Both the position numbers and the translations under genes were made by a program. This document shows, in pieces, positions 57,052-64,000 of a stretch of DNA of 64,000 nt (position 1 is the stretch's first letter; the number at the start of each line of letters is the position of its first letter). Source of the DNA: Acidobacteriota bacterium (GTDB lineage Bacteria; Acidobacteriota; Vicinamibacteria; Vicinamibacterales; SCN-69-37); assembly GCA_947467605.1 (NCBI GenBank), contig CANIII010000022.1, positions 22,487 through 86,486 on the forward strand. The letters are read 5' to 3'. Under the pieces are notes generated by a model. The model was not told the DNA's origin and searched no databases. It worked only from the letters and a program-made list of their open reading frames with translations.

Positions 57052-58662
57052 ATGACTCAGAAGACCAGAACTCTTAACGTGTGGGCGCTGACAGTGGCGT
57101 TGACCTCGGTGGCCGCGGCGGCCAATGCACAGACGCCTGCGGGCCCCTCAGCGGCGCCGCAAGCGGCTCAGGATCGATATGTCGTGGGCGAAGCGAAACC
57201 GCCGGAAGTTGCGGGCCGCAAGGTCATGGGGCTCTCGCTGGACGAATCGATTCAGCGCGCGCTCGACCGCAACATCGATTTGAAGGTGCAGCGCTACAAC
57301 CCGCAGCTGACCGACTACTCGATCCGTCAGACGCGGGCCGCCTACATGCCCACGTTCACCGAGACGTCGCAGTACCGCGATGCCACGACGCTAACCAGCA
57401 GCACGATCGACGTCTCGTCAAGCGTCGCGACGCGCACGCTGAGCTCAACGACGGGCGTGTCGCAGACGCTGCCCTATCGCGGCCTGGGTTACACGTTTAA
57501 CTTCCAGACCAACCGAGCGCAGTCGACCAGCCCAACGGCAACCCGTCCGTTGAGCTACGGCTCGACGATGAGCTTCAACGTGACGCAGCCGTTGCTCCGC
57601 AATTTCAAGACGGACAACACGCGCACGACGCTGCTCACGCAGCAGATCACGCGCGACATCAACGACATCACGTTGAAGACGTCGATCGCCAACACGATCG
57701 CCTCAGTCCGCAACGCCTACTGGGACCTGCGGTCCGCGATCGAGAACATCGAGATTCAGCGTCGCGCCGTCGCTCTGGCGACGACGCTCGTCGAGCAGAA
57801 CCGCACGAAGGTCGAAATCGGCACGCTCGCGCAGATCGACGTCATCACAGCCGAGTCTCAGCAGGCCAACGCCGAGCTGAACCTGGTGAACGCCGAGTCC
57901 ACCTGGCGCACGGCAGAGATGGCCTTCAAGAAGTTGATCGCGGGCGGCACGGACGACGAAATCTTCAACGCGACTGTGAACCCGACCGACTTGCCGTCGC
58001 TCGCCCAGACCAACGTCGACATTCAGGCCGCCGTCACCGCGGCCCTGGCCAACCGCACGGATTTGATCTCGGCCAAGAAGACCATCGAGTCGAACGAGCT
58101 GTCGATCGAACTGCTGAAGAATCAGGTGCTGCCGGATCTGAACCTCACGGCGGGCTACTCGGTGGCGGGCGCCGGCGGCAATCTCTACAAAGCAACGAGC
58201 AACCAGCTCGGCGCCTCCCTCGCACTGGTGTCTGAGGCCGGCTACTTCGACTCCATCACGGGTGCGTTCAGCCAGCCGACGTGGAACATTCAGGCGTCGT
58301 TCACCTACCCGCTTGGCCAGGTCGCCGCGCGCGCCAACCTCGCGCGCACGCGCCTCCAGTTGGAACAGACCAAGACGTCGCTCAAGTCCACTGAACTGAC
58401 GGTGACGACCGACGTGACCAACGCCGGCCTCTCCGTCCAGAACGCCTACAAGAGCTTGATGGCGTCGCAGAAAGCCCGGGAACTTGCCGACCGTCAGGCC
58501 GAAGCCGAACAGACGAAGTTCGACGTGGGCATGTCGACCAACTTCACGGTGGTCCAGCAGCAGCAAGCACAGACCTCCGCGCGTCTCGCGGAGCTCCGTG
58601 CGCGCATTACCTATATCAAAGCCCTGATCGAGTTCGAGCGCGTCCAGAGCGTCGGCCGCTAA
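57052..58662 (+). CDS. TolC-family outer-membrane efflux protein
   Basis: A 536-residue outer-membrane channel. A signal peptide (ALTVALTSVAAAANAQ) is followed by two TolC-type repeats. The coiled-coil helices include IANTIASVRNAYWDL and VVQQQQAQTSARLAEL. It lies upstream of the adaptor and ABC genes, so it probably serves them. ATG 57052 was chosen over GTG 57040 because a GGAG site sits 11 nt before it. Confidence 0.93.
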   Translation: MTQKTRTLNVWALTVALTSVAAAANAQTPAGPSAAPQAAQDRYVVGEAKPPEVAGRKVMGLSLDESIQRALDRNIDLKVQRYNPQLTDYSIRQTRAAYMPTFTETSQYRDATTLTSSTIDVSSSVATRTLSSTTGVSQTLPYRGLGYTFNFQTNRAQSTSPTATRPLSYGSTMSFNVTQPLLRNFKTDNTRTTLLTQQITRDINDITLKTSIANTIASVRNAYWDLRSAIENIEIQRRAVALATTLVEQNRTKVEIGTLAQIDVITAESQQANAELNLVNAESTWRTAEMAFKKLIAGGTDDEIFNATVNPTDLPSLAQTNVDIQAAVTAALANRTDLISAKKTIESNELSIELLKNQVLPDLNLTAGYSVAGAGGNLYKATSNQLGASLALVSEAGYFDSITGAFSQPTWNIQASFTYPLGQVAARANLARTRLQLEQTKTSLKSTELTVTTDVTNAGLSVQNAYKSLMASQKARELADRQAEAEQTKFDVGMSTNFTVVQQQQAQTSARLAELRARITYIKALIEFERVQSVGR

Positions 58663-58902
58663 GTCGTTAGTTCGGAAATCCCGCTGGCGGCTTCGGCCGC
58701 CAGCGTCATATGCAAAGGTATCGACAGAACATTTGTACGGTAGCGGAATATGGATCGCGGATTAGCGGTCCAAGTAACTGGAGAGAGGCCCTGAATATTG
58801 ACGGTAACGTCGATCGGGCTTCAGGCGTATATCGGCGTGATCCTGCTGGCCGGTTGTGGACAGCAGCGGTCGTGCCCTTCCTGATGACCACCTAAAGGAA
58901 GC
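58663..58902. other. Intergenic region between tolC and the adaptor
   Basis: Holds the hairpin at 58682-58705 and weak short repeats (CTGCTG/CAGCAG around 58843-58866) that could form a second hairpin. A 61-codon frame from 58710 to 58895 (ATG, no ribosome-binding site) has no recognisable homology. I see no convincing promoter. Confidence 0.4.
58682..58705 (+). terminator. UUCG-capped hairpin after tolC
   Basis: CGCTGGCGGC-TTCG-GCCGCCAGCG is a perfect 10-bp stem closed by a stable UUCG tetraloop, 19 nt after the tolC stop. There is no T run after it, so it could slow decay or weaken read-through instead of ending transcription. Confidence 0.6.
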
Positions 58903-58953
58903 ATGAAACTCTGGCGCCGTCGTTCGGCTGCCAGCAACCCGGAGCGGGCGTAA
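58903..58953 (+). CDS. Short Arg-rich upstream ORF (candidate leader peptide)
   Basis: A 16-codon ORF MKLWRRRSAASNPERA preceded by AAAGGA at the right spacing. It ends 6 nt before the adaptor ATG at 58960, whose own nearest purine-rich site (GGAG at 58941-58944) lies inside the ORF. The tandem Arg codons and position suggest translational attenuation or coupling, but no stop-loop switch has been shown and it may be a chance ORF. Confidence 0.45.
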   Translation: MKLWRRRSAASNPERA

Positions 58954-58959
58954 CCCTAT

Positions 58960-60777
58960 ATGAAGAAGCTGATCGCACTCGTCGTTGTTCTTGGCGCCCT
59001 CGGAGGAGGGGCCTACTGGTACCTCAAGTTCGGACAGCCTGAGGTCAAACCGCAGGTCACTGAGTCGGCCATCACGCGCGGCTCCGTCGTCGAGTCGGTG
59101 CAGGCGACCGGCACACTGGACGCGCTTCGCAGCGTGACGATCGGCACGCAGGTGTCGGGCGTTGTGCAGCAGCTGTATGTCGACTTCAACGACATCGTCA
59201 AGAAGGACCAGCTGATCGCTGAGCTCGATCCGTCGATCTTGCAGACGCAAGTCGCCGTGCAGCAGGCCAACCTGCTCCGCTCGCAGGTCGACATCGATCA
59301 GAAGAACATCACACTCGAGAACGACAAGAAGAAGTTGGAACGTCAACAGGAGCTCTTCTCGAAGAATCTGGTGACGAAGGAACAGCTCGAATCGGCGCAG
59401 CTCGCGGTGAAGATGGACGAAGCGTCGATCAACTCCTCGAAGGCCTCGCTGGTGCAGACGCAGGCGAACCTCGACACGGCGAACCTGAACCTCGGCTACA
59501 CGAAGATCCGCGCACCGATTGACGGCGTCATCACGAACCGCGCCGCGGATCGTGGCCAGACCGTCAACGCGACCAACTCGGCGCCGACGCTCTTCACCAT
59601 GGCGACCGACCTCACGACGATGAAGCTCACGGCGAGCATCGACGAAGCCGAAGTCAGCAAGGTGCGCACGGGACAGAGCGTCACGTTCCGCGTCGACTCC
59701 TACGCGGGTGCGACCTTCCGCGGCACGGTCAACCAGGTGCGTCTCAACGCCAAGAACTCCCAGAACGTCGTCACGTACGAGACGGTCATCGACGTGCAGA
59801 ACGCAGACCTCCGGCTCAAGCCGGGCATGACCGCGACGTTGACAATCGAAGTGCTGCGCGTCGACGACGCGCTCAAGATTCCGTCGGCGGCACTGCGCTT
59901 CCGTCCGACGACCGAGATGTTCGAATTGCTCAAGCAGCCGGTGCCTGACGAAGCCAAGGCGCCCGTGGGCCGTGGCGCCGGCGGTGGCGGTCGCGGTGGA
60001 CGTAACGGTGGCAACGCGGCGGACGGTGGCGCGATGGCGCCGGCCGCGGACGCAGCGGCGGGCAAGGATGCCGCGGCAGCACCGAAAGACGCAGCGGCGA
60101 AGGATGCGGCCCCGAAGGACGCAGCAGCAGCGGGCGGCCAGCGTCAGCGTGGCCAGAACGCCGACCCGACGCAGACGGCGAATGCCGGCGGCGGTCGTGG
60201 CGGCAACAACCCGTTCGGTGGTGGCACCGGTGGTCGTGGCGGTCAGGGTGGCGGCCAGGGCGGCGGCAATCGCGCCAACCTCACGCCGGAACAGCAGAAG
60301 CAGATGGCGGCGATCAACGCCGACACAAAGTTGACGCCGGAACAGAAGCGCGCGGAACTCGCGAAGCTCTTCCCGAACATGGGCGGCGGTCGTGGTGGTC
60401 AGGGCGGCGGCCGCGGTGGCCGCAACGGCGCACCGCAGGGTCCGGTCACGGGCATCGCGGAACGCGGCGCAACCAACATCGATCAGCTCCTCCCCGCCGT
60501 CACGCGTCGTGAAACGCCGAACCAGCGCGTGTGGATCTTTGTGAATAACCAGCTGAAGCCGATCAACGCACTCCGCACGGGCATCTCAGATGGCCAGACG
60601 ACGGAGCTGGTGACCGGCGATTTGAAGGAGGGCGACAAAGTCGTCACCAACTTCATCATCCCGGGCGCGACCAAGACGGCGGCGCCGGGTCAGCAGCAGG
60701 GCAATCCGTTCCAGCAGCAGCAGGGTGGCCGTGGCGGCCCGGGCGGCGGCGGTGGCGGTCGCGGCGGCGGGTTCTAA
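58960..60777 (+). CDS. macA: MacA-type periplasmic adaptor with Gly-rich insert
   Basis: A 605-residue adaptor of the ABC-type tripartite efflux family. Membrane anchor at 4-22, biotinyl-lipoyl-like and coiled-coil region (about 45-200) with RAPIDGVITNRAADRGQTV, and a beta-barrel with VDSYAGATFRGTVNQVR. From about residue 335 to 494 it has a Gly/Arg/Ala-Lys-rich insert that holds two LTPEQ motifs. The C-terminus regains order (RVWIFVNNQLKPINALRTG) and ends in a Gln/Gly-rich tail. MacA of E. coli is about 370 residues, so the insert roughly accounts for the extra length. ATPase starts 2 nt downstream. Confidence 0.88.
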   Translation: MKKLIALVVVLGALGGGAYWYLKFGQPEVKPQVTESAITRGSVVESVQATGTLDALRSVTIGTQVSGVVQQLYVDFNDIVKKDQLIAELDPSILQTQVAVQQANLLRSQVDIDQKNITLENDKKKLERQQELFSKNLVTKEQLESAQLAVKMDEASINSSKASLVQTQANLDTANLNLGYTKIRAPIDGVITNRAADRGQTVNATNSAPTLFTMATDLTTMKLTASIDEAEVSKVRTGQSVTFRVDSYAGATFRGTVNQVRLNAKNSQNVVTYETVIDVQNADLRLKPGMTATLTIEVLRVDDALKIPSAALRFRPTTEMFELLKQPVPDEAKAPVGRGAGGGGRGGRNGGNAADGGAMAPAADAAAGKDAAAAPKDAAAKDAAPKDAAAAGGQRQRGQNADPTQTANAGGGRGGNNPFGGGTGGRGGQGGGQGGGNRANLTPEQQKQMAAINADTKLTPEQKRAELAKLFPNMGGGRGGQGGGRGGRNGAPQGPVTGIAERGATNIDQLLPAVTRRETPNQRVWIFVNNQLKPINALRTGISDGQTTELVTGDLKEGDKVVTNFIIPGATKTAAPGQQQGNPFQQQQGGRGGPGGGGGGRGGGF

Positions 60778-60779
60778 CG

Positions 60780-61571
60780 ATGGCGCAGCAGCCAGTCATC
60801 TCAGTTCGCAACCTCACCCGGAACTATCAACTGGGTGAGGTGACCGTCCGGGCCCTGCGCGGCGTCTCGTTCGACGTGCAGCCGGGCGAGTTCATCAGCA
60901 TCACCGGACCATCAGGCTCGGGCAAGTCGACGTTCATGCACCTCATCGGCTGTCTGGATAAGCCGACATCCGGCGAATACTTTCTGGACGGCAAGGACGT
61001 CGCGAAAGCGTCGAAAGACGAGCTCGCGTTGGTCCGCAACCAGAAAATCGGGTTCGTCTTCCAGGGCTTCAACCTGCTCAAGCGCACGACCGCGCTCGAC
61101 AACGTGGAACTGCCCCTGCTCTACAACCCGAAGAGCGGCCTGAAGGCGGCGGATCGACACAAGAAAGCGATGGAAGTACTCGCGGCCGTCAAGATGAGCG
61201 ACCGTCACCATCACCTGCCCAATCAGCTGTCGGGTGGTCAACAACAGCGTGTCGCCATCGCGCGCGCGCTCGTGACCAATCCGTCCATCCTGCTCGCCGA
61301 CGAGCCCACCGGCGCGCTCGACACACGCACGTCGGTCGAGGTCATGGGCATCTTCCAGCGCCTGAACAAAGAACTCGGCATCACGGTCATGGTCATCACG
61401 CACGAGATGGACATCGCCGAGTACGGCACACGATTCGTCCGATTCCGTGACGGCAAGGTCGTCGTCGATCAGGCCATCACCAAACGGCGCAACGCGGAAG
61501 ACGAGCTGGCGGCACTGCCGCCGCCGGAAGTCGATCCGGAACCTGCTGGCGCGCACGCCGGCGGACACTGA
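60780..61571 (+). CDS. ABC transporter ATP-binding protein (MacB/LolD type)
   Basis: A 263-residue ATPase. Walker A GPSGSGKST (43-51), Q-loop FVFQGFNLL, signature LSGGQQQR, Walker B LLADEPTGALD and the switch His in ITHEMD are all intact. The C-terminal tail is Glu/Pro-rich. It pairs with the following MacB-type permease, so the E. coli fusion of ATPase and membrane domain is split here. Confidence 0.94.
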   Translation: MAQQPVISVRNLTRNYQLGEVTVRALRGVSFDVQPGEFISITGPSGSGKSTFMHLIGCLDKPTSGEYFLDGKDVAKASKDELALVRNQKIGFVFQGFNLLKRTTALDNVELPLLYNPKSGLKAADRHKKAMEVLAAVKMSDRHHHLPNQLSGGQQQRVAIARALVTNPSILLADEPTGALDTRTSVEVMGIFQRLNKELGITVMVITHEMDIAEYGTRFVRFRDGKVVVDQAITKRRNAEDELAALPPPEVDPEPAGAHAGGH

Positions 61572-61586
61572 GTTCAGGAGTTCCCC

Positions 61587-62804
61587 ATGTCTATATTCAT
61601 GACGCTTCGTATTGCCCTCAAGGCGCTCGGCCGCAACAAGATGCGGACCGCGCTGACCATGCTCGGCATGATCATCGGCGTCGCGGCCGTTATCGCGATG
61701 GTCGCCCTCGGTTCCGGCGCCCAGGCGCAGATCGAAGAACAGATCAAGCAGTCGGGCACTAACCTCATCATGGTGATGCCCGGCAACTTCAGCAGCGGCG
61801 GTGTGCGCATGGGCGGCGGCAACGCTGTCACGCTCAAAACTGAAGATGCCACGGCACTGCGTGATGTGCCCGGTGTGCAGTACGTGAGTGCGACGACGCA
61901 AACGCGCGTGCAGGTCGTGGCCGGCAACCAGAACTGGTCCACCAACGTTCAGGGTGTGGATGTGGACTTCCCCAACATCCGCCTATGGACCGTGAAATTC
62001 GGTTCGTGGTTCGGCGATCAAGACGTGCGGGGCGCAAGTAAAGTCATCGTTCTTGGCTCCAGCGTCGCCAACACGCTATTCGGTGAAGGCGTCGATCCCA
62101 CGGGTCAGATCATTCGCGTGAAGAACCAGCCGTTCACGGTCGTTGGCGTCATGGGTCCGAAGGGCCAGTCCTCCACCGGCCAGGACCAGGACGACACGGC
62201 GTTTGCGCCCTACACGACGATCATGAAGAAGCTGAGCGGCAACCAGAACATCGGCGGCATCTCGGTCTCAACAGCCAGCGCCGACGACGTGCTCGAGGCT
62301 ACCGAAAAAGTGAAGCAGGTGCTGCGTGAGCGGCACAAGATCGGCCCGGGCATGGAAGACGACTTCACCGCCCGCACGCTCGAAGACATGGCCGCGACCC
62401 GTACGGAGATGACGCGCACGATGACGTCACTGCTCGCGTCAATCGCCGGCGTGTCACTGCTCGTCGGCGGCATCGGCATCATGAACATCATGCTGGTCTC
62501 GGTCACCGAGCGCACGCGTGAGATCGGCCTGCGCCTCGCGATCGGTGCGCGTGGCCGCGACGTGCTCCTCCAGTTCCTCGTGGAAGCCGTCGTCATCAGC
62601 ATGTTTGGCGGAGGCATCGGCATCGGCTTGGGCTATGGCCTCTCGTGGGCCGTCCGCACATTCATGGAATGGCCGGCCCTCGTGCCACTCAATTCGGTGT
62701 TCGTGGCGGTGGGCTTCGCGGCCATCGTCGGCGTCTTCTTCGGTTTCTACCCGGCCCGCAAAGCGGCCAGCCTGGATCCGATCGAAGCGCTGCGGTTTGA
62801 ATAA
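61587..62804 (+). CDS. MacB/FtsX-type ABC permease
   Basis: A 405-residue permease: first helix near 20-45 (LTMLGMIIGVAAVIAMVALG), a large periplasmic MacB-PCD domain to about 280, then three C-terminal helices (SLLASIAGVSLLVGGIGIMNIMLV and later) and the coupling region TERTREIGLRLAIGARGRD. CAGGAG precedes the ATG. With the adaptor and TolC it would form a tripartite pump for large molecules or lipoproteins. Confidence 0.94.
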   Translation: MSIFMTLRIALKALGRNKMRTALTMLGMIIGVAAVIAMVALGSGAQAQIEEQIKQSGTNLIMVMPGNFSSGGVRMGGGNAVTLKTEDATALRDVPGVQYVSATTQTRVQVVAGNQNWSTNVQGVDVDFPNIRLWTVKFGSWFGDQDVRGASKVIVLGSSVANTLFGEGVDPTGQIIRVKNQPFTVVGVMGPKGQSSTGQDQDDTAFAPYTTIMKKLSGNQNIGGISVSTASADDVLEATEKVKQVLRERHKIGPGMEDDFTARTLEDMAATRTEMTRTMTSLLASIAGVSLLVGGIGIMNIMLVSVTERTREIGLRLAIGARGRDVLLQFLVEAVVISMFGGGIGIGLGYGLSWAVRTFMEWPALVPLNSVFVAVGFAAIVGVFFGFYPARKAASLDPIEALRFE

Positions 62805-62899
62805 ACGATTCCAGGAAGAAACGCCTGGAGTGCACGGTCAGAGTAAGAGGGTTTTCGAGTTGGCAGTTCGCCGCTCGATTTGTTGAGGGAGCACTAATT

Positions 62900-63388
62900 A
62901 TGAAGCGTGTAATGGCAGTGTGTGGCGCAGTCGCGATGCTTCTCGTCGCAACGAGCGCGTTTGCTCAGGCGAAGACGGATTTCTCAGGTAAGTGGACTCC
63001 AGACGCGGCGGCGGCTCCGGCTGCCCCGGCGGGTGGCGGTGGTGGCGGTCGTGGCGGTGGCGGCGCGGCCGGCCCGATGACGATCGCGCAGACGGCGACC
63101 GAACTCACGATCACGCGCACGACGCCGAACGGCGAGCAGAAGACCAGCTACAAGCTCGACGGCTCGGAGACGACCGTGACCATGGGTCAGGGCGAAGCGA
63201 AGGTCAAGGCGACGTGGGACGGCGCGAACCTGAAGGTCACGACGACGCGCGATCAGGGCGGCACCATGACGACGACGACGGCGGTCTACTCGATTGCTGG
63301 CGGCAAGCTGTCGGTTGCGACCACGGCCCCGGGCCGTGGCGGCGGCGAGCCGACGACGCGTACGGTGGTCTACACCAAGGGCATGTAA
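62900..63388 (+). CDS. Secreted Gly-rich FSGKW protein (copy 1)
   Basis: A 162-residue exported protein. A signal peptide (GAVAMLLVATSAFAQ) is followed by TDFSGKWTPD, a Gly/Arg-rich linker, then a short beta domain (ELTITRTTPNGEQKTSYKLDG). Family not known; the FSGKW start is common in exported acidobacterial proteins. GAGGGAG precedes ATG 62900. A strong terminator follows. Confidence 0.78.
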   Translation: MKRVMAVCGAVAMLLVATSAFAQAKTDFSGKWTPDAAAAPAAPAGGGGGGRGGGGAAGPMTIAQTATELTITRTTPNGEQKTSYKLDGSETTVTMGQGEAKVKATWDGANLKVTTTRDQGGTMTTTTAVYSIAGGKLSVATTAPGRGGGEPTTRTVVYTKGM

Positions 63389-63410
63389 CTTCCCCACTCC
63401 GGGGAATTGC

Positions 63411-63448
63411 GGGCGGTTCAGCGAAAGCTGAACCGCCCTTTTCTTTTT
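63411..63448 (+). terminator. Rho-independent terminator after the first FSGKW gene
   Basis: Arms 63411-63422 and 63427-63438 form a perfect 12-bp stem with a GAAA tetraloop, followed by TTTTCTTTTT. It separates the two paralogous genes. Confidence 0.93.
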
Positions 63449-63535
63449 CGGGGAAAGGCCGATAATACGTTTTGGCGACGGCTCAGGTGCCGTCGTGGGC
63501 ACCGGCACATGTCGTGACGGGCAAGGAGTATCAGA

Positions 63536-64000
63536 ATGCGTCGTATTGCAACGGCAGTGAGCGCGGTGGCGGTGGTCTTGTTGTCGGCCAGCCTCTTCGC
63601 GCAGGCGAAACCGAACTTCTCGGGTAAGTGGGCTCCGGACGCGGAGAAGACGATGGCCGCAATGCCGGGCATGGCGGCTGGCGGCGGTGGTGGCGCTGCT
63701 CGCGCAGGCGGTGGCGGCGGTGGCCGTGGCGGCGCGGCCGGCCCGATGACGGTCACGATGGATGCGGCGATGCTCAAGATCGAGCGCGCCGGCCAAGATG
63801 GCACGATGATGGCGACGACCTACAAGCTCGACGGGTCGGAGAGCAAGAACATGGCGATGGGCCGTGGCGGCCAGACCGAACAGGTCTCGCACGCGAAGAT
63901 CGACGGCGCGAAGGTAGTCATCACGACGGCCGGCGCAAACGGCGATCAGGTGAGCAGCTGGTACATGGAAGGCGACTGGCTCGTGTCTGAGCGCACCACG
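63536..64000 (+). CDS. Secreted Gly-rich FSGKW protein (copy 2), 3' end outside window
   Basis: The frame is open to the end of the window, with 155 residues visible. AAGGAG precedes the ATG at 63536. Signal peptide (AVVLLSASLFAQ), then KPNFSGKWAPD, a Met/Gly-rich linker and a beta domain with TYKLDGSESKNMAMG that parallels the first copy. The two are paralogues by tandem duplication, differing mostly in the linker. Confidence 0.82.
   Translation, partial: MRRIATAVSAVAVVLLSASLFAQAKPNFSGKWAPDAEKTMAAMPGMAAGGGGGAARAGGGGGGRGGAAGPMTVTMDAAMLKIERAGQDGTMMATTYKLDGSESKNMAMGRGGQTEQVSHAKIDGAKVVITTAGANGDQVSSWYMEGDWLVSERTT

Noticed and set aside
58710..58895. 61-codon ORF between tolC and the adaptor
   Set aside because: No ribosome-binding site, no recognisable similarity, and overlap with possible leader structure; listed only within the intergenic note.

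Overview
The window reads as one gene-dense stretch of a high-GC, diderm bacterial chromosome. It is most plausibly from an Acidobacteriota of the Vicinamibacteria type. That placement is an inference from gene content (LolA, secretin, TonB and TatA; a NtrY/NtrX pair next to DUF4390; MacAB/TolC export; short secreted proteins with an FSGKW motif), and no database search was possible. The two ends cut through genes: pyrH at the left and a small secreted protein at the right. There is one tRNA, and I see no rRNA, CRISPR array, transposase, integrase or prophage. Almost every base is coding, and many neighbours overlap by 1 to 20 nt.

Region by region. (1) 1-3.3 kb, plus strand: pyrH-frr-thrC-asparaginase, closed by a perfect 22-bp palindrome facing pfkA. 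(2) 3.3-7.3 kb: pfkA, tRNA-Ala(CGC), a small ORF, then lolA overlapping a lipoprotein-like secretin. (3) 7.3-14 kb: a minus-strand peptidoglycan synthesis and recycling operon nagZ-ldcA-mpl-murB-murA, with a divergent GHMP-family sugar kinase. MurA carries Asp in place of the fosfomycin-target Cys. (4) 14.2-29.1 kb: a long minus-strand run coding for envelope, translation, secretion and riboflavin functions (TPR protein, RDD protein, pgpA, cinA, gpsA, ftsY, ribD, ribE, ribBA; then ffh, rpsP, khpA, rimM, trmD, rplS, rnhB, thiE, rodZ). (5) 29-36 kb: ftcD, then the minus-strand cluster flippase-like protein, nrdR, DUF4390, ntrY, ntrX. (6) 35.8-40.2 kb: a DUF4097-like protein, purC, a tiny Fis-like regulator and groES-groEL under a CIRCE-like operator with paired base changes. 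(7) 40-44.5 kb: two tandem TonB-type proteins, tatA and rnr. (8) 44.6-47.2 kb: a first ECF sigma module whose second gene contains a nested palindrome in its coding sequence, then small membrane or soluble proteins. (9) 47.3-52.9 kb: gatB, pckA and a hybrid histidine kinase. (10) 53-56.4 kb: a SpoIID-like protein, a second ECF sigma with a zinc-finger anti-sigma, and ispH. (11) 56.5-64 kb: a Spy-like periplasmic protein, TolC, MacA-like adaptor, ABC ATPase, MacB-like permease and two paralogous secreted Gly-rich proteins. This looks like an export and envelope-stress unit.

The genes are mostly housekeeping and envelope biogenesis. The least ordinary parts are the export unit (adaptor with a Gly-rich insert holding LTxxQ motifs, preceded by a 16-codon Arg-rich ORF), the palindromic repeats, the Asp-type MurA inside a recycling operon with an unassigned sugar kinase, and the altered CIRCE. 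I did not find a convincing new defence or mobile system. Family assignments rest on motifs and synteny recognised by eye.
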